This document shows positions 56,363 through 64,000 of a stretch of 64,000 bases of DNA, in pieces (within the stretch, counting starts at the first letter, position 1; every line of letters starts with the position of its first letter). A program made the translations under genes and the position numbers. The stretch is from Acarospora socialis (Eukaryota > Ascomycota > Lecanoromycetes > Acarosporales > Acarosporaceae), in NCBI GenBank assembly GCA_025617375.2, contig JAMYGW020000003.1, positions 2,232,001 to 2,296,000 on the forward strand, given 5' to 3'. Below the pieces are notes generated by a model. That model was not told the DNA's origin and searched no databases. It saw only the letters and a program-made list of their open reading frames with translations.

Positions 56363-56851
56363 ATGCCGACCTTCCCAAGCAAGAAATTCCGCCCCTCATC
56401 CGCCTCCAACACGGTCGCGGCGCGCTACCGCGTGGCGCTACAAAAACACCCGTTCGCGGCCTTCGGCCTGCCCTTCTTGCTCACCATGGTGGCGGGCTCC
56501 TTCTTCCTGACGCCGGCGACGGCGCTCCGATACGAGAAACATGATCGGAAGGTGCGGCAGATGAGCGAGGAGGAGAGGTTGGGGATTGGGAGGGAGAGGA
56601 GGAGGGTTGATATGCGGGAGGAGTATTATGTGAGGTCCCTTCCATTCTCTTCTGGGGGGCGGTGGTGTGGGGGGGAGTGGGGCTGGGGAGGGTTTGGAGC
56701 GGGACACGGGTGCTTGGGGGAGATTGCACGTAAGAGTGGGCTGACGACTCTGGTGTTGGGGGGCGTATAGAGACTTGCGGCGAAGGATCTGGATGATTGG
56801 GATCAAAAGCGAGTGAAGAGGCTGCCGGGGGAACATGATGGGATCTTGTGA
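56363..56851 (+). CDS. COX16: Cytochrome c oxidase assembly protein Cox16, 115 aa
   Basis: Small inner-membrane protein of mitochondria needed for cytochrome c oxidase assembly. Exons 56363-56629 and 56771-56851 with a G-rich intron of 141 bp; 348 nt in frame. After a basic, Ser-rich N terminus comes YRVALQKHPFAAFGLPFLLT, the family's HPF..FGLPF motif leading into the single membrane span (about residues 33-55), then EERLGIGRERRRVDMREEYY, also diagnostic. The second exon gives RLAAKDLDDWDQKRVKRLPG, matching the family's ..DWE..RV.R.PG end. Length matches the family (about 110-140 aa). Confidence 0.93.
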
Positions 56852-57796
56852 TCGACTGAAGTTTGCGATTATGGGTTAAGGGGCGTAAAGGGTAATTTGG
56901 TGGGGCATCTTCTGGTAATGGGAAACGGTGTAATTTCCATCCACCCCTATCCGTACTCAACACGCCTTCAACCTCCTAGATGGCACCTCCGCACAGCATC
57001 TCGATAGATAATGCCATATTTTTACCTTATACAGTTGTCTTTAGCGGTTTGAGAGCAACAGATACGCTTTTTACAACTGCATGGAAGAGGAATCGAACAT
57101 TCGAACGCTCAAGCGCGTGAGTGAGGCCCGAGGCCCAGATTCTACACTACACGCGCCAACGGTTATGGGGCGCAGAGAGCACCGGCGATCTAGAAAGGGA
57201 CTGCGGCAATCGATAAGGCAGGAGCAGCTTTGCCGACGGGGGATAACCGGTTTGCTGGGAGGACCATACATGATCGCAGTCGGGTCTACACTCAATGCCC
57301 AATGTAATTGTGACACCGACATGTTTGCAATCGTGCGTGGCGACGGTTGTGTTCAGGCCACATGAGAGTTTCGAATAGAGTGCTCTCGTGGTCAGTCACT
57401 GCTCGTGGCTATGCGCTTGAGGGGATGGAGAGGAAGGCAAGGGGAAGAGCCGCCACCCGGCGGGTGTATGAGCAAGCGAAAAGGTGTCCGTGCCGAATGA
57501 GGCTATTATTCAGGCTTCTTGATGCTAGCTAGAGGGGCGCAATGCTAGGGCTTTCGCTCGCCCCTGCGACACCAAATCTCTCGGGATAGGAGAGGCAAAT
57601 TCTCTCCCTGACGTGAATAGCGTCGAGACTAACAACATGAAAATCGCGCCCTGTCTACATACTTCGTGGTACGCTCGTTTCATCTTCTTTCTCTCTTCAT
57701 TCTAAACGCCATATGAAGAATCAAATGCACGCTAGAAAATGCATCACGTTAGGGACGTACAGTTGCAAAAATGCCTGAACATGGCTTGCAAGATGC
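56852..57796. other. Convergent intergenic region, no convincing gene
   Basis: Lies between the 3' ends of COX16 and the importin gene. A plus-strand reading at 57081-57365 has no recognised domain. A minus-strand stretch near 57080-57100 carries a TTCGATTCC string like a tRNA T-loop, but stems do not form. Confidence 0.45.
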
Positions 57797-60700
57797 TCAG
57801 TGAGAACCGCCGTTGACTTGACTCGCCAGCTGCGCGGCCGCCAATGCGTTTGCTTCGGCCTGGTGCACGACAATCTGGACTTGTTGCTGCTCTTCCGGGT
57901 TTAGGATCTTCGTAAGGTTTTCGTAGAGTTGTGGCTGCTCCTGCTGCAGCTCTGTGCACCGGGCATGTTAGAGAATGGTTGAAAGCATGGCATATGGGAA
58001 GCAGTGGGAGCTCGACGATTCCCGACCAACGCAATGACTTACTCATCAGCGTATCTTTGAAAAGGCCGTAGGGCTCCACCTGGTCTAGTGGTGTTTCTAA
58101 AAGGCCCTCCTCCTCCAATTCGTCGTCGTCGTCGCTGCTGGCCCCGCCGAATTTGTGCGCCTGATTCGGAAGTGAGCTGACAGCTTCATTGTCGGAATCT
58201 AAGTCACCTACTTCTTCGTTCAGAAACTCCAGGTATGCAGTGCTCTCATCCTTAACGTCACCTTCAGCGTCATCGCCATCGACGTTCCACTCCGTATCCG
58301 CTTCCCACTCTTCCTCCTCTTCTTCCTCGTCCTCAAAGGTCTCACCTACGAGATCGTCTTCCTTTGTGACTTCTTCCCGATCTGTAGATAGTACGTTAGT
58401 CCTACGTCAAAGATGTTAGGAGCTCGGATCGTACGTTTGATTGCCGCTGGTAATGTCCGGAAAAGTGCAACGGTCCCTTGAAGTAACCTTGGCCATCCTT
58501 GCTGAACGCTCGTTGGCACATCAGACGCCCTCAACGTTAGTAGTGAGCTGATCGCTGCAATTGATAGCTTCTTGTCGTGTACCCTGGTGAAGTTTTCGAT
58601 GTTTGAAAACCAAGTGCTGAAGAATTTGTTTGTCCATCCGTTGGATTCCAAGACACCCAGAGCAAGCAAAGGATTGTAATAGATAGCGTTGATCACCATC
58701 TCCATGAGGTGGATACGGTATGATTTGACCTTGAAGTCACTGTTGTTCAAGACAGTCATTGCGGTCTCGACAAATTTGGGTATGTGTTGGTCGACATGAC
58801 CTCGGAGGTTGAGCATGATGGCTTCCGCTAGCTTGCAACCGCATATTCGCTCTACTGCCCCAACTTTCTCATCATGGAAGATGTCATGAACCATGCCGAC
58901 CACAGCCTCAATGTAAGCTGGATTCTGGACCATCATCTCAGCACCGTACGACACAAAATTGTCCAATGCTGGTAGCATATCTTCAAACCGGTCAGTACGA
59001 GTTCACGAAATGTACGATCAAGATCATGGTAAGCTCCCAGCGTACGTGATGCAAGGGGTCAGATGTTAGGCGAGGTAACGTACCCTCGAGATACAACTCT
59101 GCGCCGTCCTTGAAGCTCTTGTGGATCAACTCGAAAGCTTGCCACATTATTGGCGATATTGCCTTAGCCGCAAAGGTACAGCTGTCAACTATTTCGAAAA
59201 CCTCGTTGTAAAGATCTTGGAGATGTAAGCAGGTGAAACTGAGTAATCCCGGGCCTGAACCTACCGTATAGTTTGTTTTCGAGGGTAATGGTGATGACGG
59301 GCATCAGGATTGTCTCAAGGTGCATAAGCACGTCAGGAGTGCTTTCCAGCGTGAGTATGAGGGTACCAATGGTTTGCAGAACGCCCAGTGCGGTGATGCT
59401 CTTGTCATCTAAGAAATCTCCGTACGGTTCATCCCCGTCCTTGCTACTATTCCGCTCCAGCAGTTCTTTCACGATCCGCAAGTAAGTATCTCGCAACTGC
59501 TGGCTCAACGCAACAGCGAAAGGAGTTAGCTCAGTGGCAAAGACTTCCACAAATTCTTCCATGACGTTTGCCAACGCGTCCACGTCAACCTCGTTCGCGA
59601 GCTTCAGTAGCTGCTGCATGATCTGTGGAATGTTCTGCTGCATCGATGTTCGTATGACCTCGTGCCGAATGAGTGGCTGCAACGCCAGGGCTGCCTCCAC
59701 ACGTACGGGAAGCTCAGGGTCAGCCATTGACTCCAGAATATTCCGATAGATGATGAGAAGGTTATTAGGGTCTTTAAAGTCCAGTTGTTCGAATTTCTCC
59801 AGGGTATCACAGGCTCGAGCACGCAGGAATCCGTGAGGACTCCGAAACTCAGGGAAGACGTGTCGGACGAAAAAGTACTCGACCTGATCCGCGATGGGGC
59901 TCTTTCTTCCAAGGATAACGCTGGCCAAAGTACCAATCATCCTCAACGCACCCTCTTTCTCTCTCGGATTCTTCTGGTCATCCGGTGAAGATTCATATTT
60001 CCCAACGATACCATTGACAAAGTTGAGGATAGTATATGTTTGCTTCTTCCGGCTCTTGGTGAGGGTGACGAGGAAAGTTGTGGCGGCAACGTCAGGCGCC
60101 GAGACTTCCTCGTAGAAGTTGAGTTTGCGATGGAGATATTCGGAGGGATCGGTTTCAAAGAGCTCGATATCTTCGTCTGACTGGCAAAGGATCGGAAATA
60201 AGACATGCGAAATCAACGTGTCCATGTTGGGCTTGAGATGATTCCACATTGATTTGGGCTTGACGCATTCGTCGAGGAAAGCCAAGGTGTATGATAAAGA
60301 AGGTTTGCTGAGCCAGGTCGTCTTTGAGACCCATTTCTCGATTTGCTGCAGGTACCCCTTCAGTATCTCAGGCGCAAAGCTCGTGATGAATGATTTCGAG
60401 AATTCCGTATAATCCTGACCGTTGTTCTTGGAGAGTGTGCTTGGGTTTCCATATCTGATAGTCCAAGCTTAGCCACGAGGTCTGCCCAAAGAAAACAGAA
60501 CAAAAGCCCTTACCTCACGAAAAGTCGGTTCAGATTTGCATACGCCCATTTCTTTGCTTTCCACCAATGGTTCGTTTCTCGCTCGTCAAGATCGTCAGAA
60601 AGTGCACACGGCGGCGCTTCCTTTCCGATGACCCTAAGGAATAGGGTACACCAGCCCACCGTTGTCTCTTGCTCACGTAGATGGGGAGGAAGGTCAAACT

Positions 60701-61498
60701 GTCAGCATTATCAGCATGGACTCAGCAGGCCGTCCACAGAATCCCATAGCTGACATAAATAGCATGCTTATAAGCCTTCGTTACAGTCCGTAACATCTCC
60801 CCTGCCTCCAAACTCGTCTCATCCACCAATCGTGATCCTATGCTCAACAGCTGCGGAAATGACACCTGTACGATCTTATTGAAATCGCCCCTGTCCTCAA
60901 CAGCTTTGAATCGGTACACCCGACATATTGCCAAGAGGCATTGCAGGCCCGCAAAGACGGAGTTGGCGTCATTGGTGTTCAATAGCTGAAGGGTGATGTC
61001 CATAAAATCCGGCCACTTGTCCGGGAAATCATATTGAAGGATTTTCTGGAGGATGGGAATAAGCTGTGATCGGATTTGAGCTTGTGAGGATGCGATGATA
61101 GGAAGGAGGCGGGTGCGAAAGGCATGTTTCTCATCGTCCGGTATTGGTTTATGAAGGGGGTAATCCTCGCCGGGCGACCAACCCCTCGTCACGCGGTTCT
61201 TCAAATATACCACAGCTGGAACGATCCCACGTTAGCGGATGGACGGTCATTCAGATGGTGGGATCCTACTCGACAGTCTTACTCCGTTGTCCTGCTCCGC
61301 TTCGAGAACGTTGAGGAGGGCATCAGGGAAGCCAGGCTGGTCTTCGGCCTAAGGGATCGTATTGTTAACTCATGTTATAGGGAGCTGTCAGGATTTTCCC
61401 GCACTTACGAATTTGAGATCAAGTTCAGCTTGCCGCCTCACATCAGCATTGGTATCGAGTGTCGATTGTATGCGGTTGCGGAGCCCAGCAACATCCAT
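57797..61498 (-). CDS. SXM1: Importin-beta family nuclear import receptor, importin-7/8 type (Sxm1/Nmd5), 1058 aa
   Basis: Karyopherin that carries ribosomal proteins, histones and other cargo into the nucleus in a Ran-GTP dependent way. Nine exons: 61498-61409, 61348-61270, 61215-60755, 60698-60514, 60454-59265, 59215-59084, 58980-58435, 58381-58043, 57951-57797; 3177 nt in frame. Start MDVAGLRNRIQSTLDTNADV and VVYLKNRVTRGW form the importin N-terminal domain. LREQETTVGWCTLFLRVIGKEAPP-like sequence and LNFVNGIVGKYESSP are hallmark importin-7 segments, followed by HEAT repeats. An acidic stretch (EDEEEEEEEWE) near residue 900 matches the C-terminal acidic region of the family. Exon 3 uses a GTCAGC donor, which is unusual but gives the conserved AYKHAIY-FDLPPHL junction. 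Yeast has two paralogues (Sxm1, Nmd5); I cannot say which is closer. Confidence 0.93.
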
Positions 61499-62207
61499 CT
61501 CGGATCATCTAAGGTGCTGTGCGTCCTTGGCTTCTGGAAGTGAGACTTTTCAGTTGACTGAAAATGTTTTGAAGCTCGGGCAGGACACATAGAAGTGCTT
61601 GAAAGAGCAGTAGATGTGCGAGAAAGCTAGGATTGGTGCTCCTCACTGAACGGCCCTATCGAGAGATATTTCTGCTTCTTAAAACCATTTACTCCGATCA
61701 ACTGGACTCGATGCGCATTCGCTACAAAGCCAAACAATTAATTATCAGTGTTAGTGTGGGATGTGCAACGCAGTGCAGTGCAGCGCGCATTGCATGCAAG
61801 TGTGCAGTAGAGTACCGTAATAATTATTCGGGAGTGGTTCACTTCATAAGTTATTGGTACCTTACCTCATTCTTCCTTGCCTTACCAGTTACTACGAGTA
61901 CCTAAGGTACGAGTAAGGTATAGTTGGTCGTACTCGTATGGGTTCCTAACATGCCTATAGGTACCCTATCTATCCCCTGTAGCCGCGACGTTGCGTCTTT
62001 GGCGTATTAGCGCAATCCGATTCCCGTTCAAATGATTCGATTCCGACCAAAAGTAAGAGGCTCGTACAAAGGTAGAGGGTAGACGGATCACGGTCGCTTC
62101 GATAAATGGCGGATGAGAGGGAATAAAGGGTCAGTGACATCGTGTCACAGAGCGCTTGATGCCCTGACTGTGTGGCGTCGACTATACTCTACTCGTACTA
62201 TAATACA
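61499..62207. promoter_or_regulatory. Upstream region of the importin gene and SKI2 3' flank
   Basis: Holds the importin promoter and the region after the SKI2 stop. Around 61845-61965 are repeated GTACC/GGTAC strings, including a perfect GTACCTAAGGTAC palindrome and GTACGAGTAAGGTA repeats. No gene or RNA gene seen. Confidence 0.45.
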
Positions 62208-64000
62208 CTACATGTATAACGACGCGACGGCAGTGATGTCTCTCTTGATCATCTCTTGGGACTCTTGCATCTTGAGGAATAGACTGGGGTCTCCAATGAT
62301 CCTTGCCGCATTCTTCACTTCCCGGCAAGTCTCGTCAAGTCTGGTGATGACCCGCACGATGGTCCCCTCCAGTACGTCGGTGAGATCCATGATGCGGTTG
62401 AACGACATCCCCCGAGCCCATTCGTACACTACCTCTACCATACCAAAGCGAGGACGACTGACAAAGTCGTTGGAGTCGTCACTGGAGAGGATCACTTGAT
62501 ACTGTGTCTGAAATGCGTTGACCTTTTCAGAGATGTTGATAATGGTATCCCGTCCCTTCTCTAGGCTGGGCGTGAGCGTTGGAGCCACATCTGTCTTCTC
62601 CTGGAAAACAAAGGCCGAGAGTAGAGCAACAATCTCTGCTGGCTCGAAGTCGGCTAGGACATTCTCGAGAATCAACTCCGTTAGGACCAATTCATCGGCA
62701 GAATGGATCTGTGCGCCATTAACTCAGCAATCAACATGCCATTCAGTGCAGATGGAGCAGCTGACCTCGCAAGCCACTTTACCCTTGAGTTCCACGCGTG
62801 AGTATTCGTCAATAAATCCCAGTGCCTTCAGAACCGAGATTCGCTGCTCGTAATCTGGCAAGAGTTGCAAATTCTGGTCGGACATGAGCTGTCTCAGCTG
62901 GGTGATGTTCTCTTTGATCAACCACTGGTCATGCTCCATAGCAAACTGATTTCATATTAGGTTTTATTTTGGAGGCTGATGTACGGAAGTTTGCTAGGCT
63001 TACATGTCTCAGGAAGTCAGGGCACTGGACGCATTGACAGTGCTCTGCAGTCGAGGCAGCTGTCTTACGTTCGTCGAGGATGGTACGCAATTGCAAGTCC
63101 TTCAACCGAGACCAGTCCAGTTCTTCCCACTCGGGACATTCCCAAGAGCTACACAGCTTCGCAAGCTCCTCTTCTGCGAACTTTACTGCTTCTTTATCTT
63201 TCCTCAGGACACTTGGAAGATCGATCTAGAAGAGGCATCAATACGTTTTCTTATGCATAACGGTCCTCTAACCTTGATGACCGCTGTAGTGATACATTCA
63301 ACGTCGGTAAGAGGGACGTTGGCCGCTCTGAGCTTCATGTCCGATAGTTTGCTGGGAAGACCGACAAAAAGCCGCCTGAAAGTTGGGAGATAAGGGAGCA
63401 AATCGCTGGCTTGACGTGTTGCACTCAACGATCCAACTTCCAAGACCTGCACGGTTGGGGTGAGGCCCTTGCTAACACCTTCTCGGAGCAGAACACCTGC
63501 CGTACGAATGCCGTCCTACCATCGATTTAGTCTTTACCTCTGACTTAAAAAGTAAACAGTCACACATACCTTACGGAAAACGATGAGTCGCTTTGGTGCG
63601 ATCATCCGTCTACCCACTGGAGACGAAAGAAGTCCTTGATGAAGTTCTGTTGTCAAAGCCTGAAACTCCATGCATGCTTGATGGCACGCTGCCAGGTCCG
63701 TGTCGCAGATATCGCATGGCTCCCGTTTAACTTTTGCGAGATCAGCCTCCGAGAGCTTGACCTGCTTTTCATGTTCGGGTAATAGTGCCTGAGTGGCATG
63801 CTCGCTGAAACTTCTCTTGATCATCTCTTCTATCTTTAACGCTTCCACGCGGAGGAGGTTCAGTATCATGTTGTATGTCAACCGAAATTGCGATCGCAGC
63901 TTTGTCGGATCACCAAGGATCATCTGTCGAAGTGTGGCAACAGGCGGAGCTTCATCACTGCCCGGTGCTACGATAATAACAGACCCGACAGGATCGAGAC
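62208..64000 (-). CDS. SKI2: Ski2-type DExH RNA helicase, C-terminal part (runs off right edge)
   Basis: Helicase of the Ski complex that feeds mRNA to the cytoplasmic exosome for 3'-to-5' decay. Visible exons: 64000-63570 (open), 63515-63273, 63225-63004, 62945-62766, 62708-62208; each visible junction between exons is phase 0. The segment at the edge reads [13 protein letters not shown] and [28 protein letters not shown], the end of the helicase core and start of the arch. LNFVG-type core motifs lie outside the window. The C-terminal DSHCT domain is clear: [64 protein letters not shown] and a final [12 protein letters not shown]. These residues fit Ski2 better than its nuclear relative Mtr4. 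One intron uses a GTCAGC donor. Confidence 0.93.

Noticed and set aside
57080-57160. tRNA-like string on the minus strand (TTCGATTCCTCTTCCA)
   Set aside because: Neither the T-stem nor a 7-bp acceptor stem can be paired with nearby sequence, and no anticodon arm is seen.

Overview
The window looks like nuclear DNA of a filamentous ascomycete (Pezizomycotina). The genes carry short spliceosomal introns (about 45-140 bp, GTRNGT-type donors, CTRAY-like branch points). The conserved proteins are fungal in form: Trm1, Rpt6, Cox16, an importin-7 homologue, Ski2, a Vnx1-like exchanger and secreted ML and SGNH proteins. The DNA is split into AT-rich blocks almost without CpG and gene-bearing blocks of ordinary base composition, as in genomes where repeats are mutated by a RIP-like process. 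Intron positions are my own, chosen from splice signals and reading-frame continuity; each multi-exon gene closes in frame.

Positions 1-26915 are an AT-rich repeat block. It resolves into nested LTR retrotransposon fossils. Four copies (A-D) of one Ty1/Copia family with 210-bp LTRs alternate in orientation, and one Ty3/Gypsy chromovirus (E, 351-bp LTRs) sits among them. A lies inside B, B inside C, E inside the 3' LTR of B, and D inside the 5' LTR of C. E and D keep 5-bp target duplications. All are heavily mutated and dead. Positions 23945-26915 are older AT-rich sequence with a short TGASTCA cluster.

Positions 26916-47870 are a gene-poor mixed region. It holds a seven-exon secreted SGNH/GDSL hydrolase (minus), a 3.06-kb TA-flanked DNA transposon whose 99-bp inverted ends are well preserved around an AT-rich core, an ML (NPC2-like) secreted lipid-binding protein whose start lies about 210 bp from that transposon, a C-terminal fragment resembling the ubiquitin ligase Hel2, two short fragments sharing a novel-looking motif, TRM1, a minisatellite, a broken zinc-knuckle gene and a 501-bp MITE.

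Positions 47875-64000 are an ordinary compact gene cluster: FGGY D-ribulokinase-like (+), RPT6 (-), VNX1-like exchanger (+), COX16 (+), importin-7 homologue (-) and the C-terminal part of SKI2 (-, running off the right edge). These are unrelated housekeeping genes (carbohydrate repair, proteasome, ion balance, respiration, nuclear import, RNA decay), not a pathway cluster. RPT6 and the exchanger share a divergent promoter; two gene pairs converge. I did not find a CRISPR array, a defence system or a biosynthetic cluster. The most unusual signals are the nested retroelement architecture, a mutation signature that spares CpA, and the transposon with intact ends and a decayed core.
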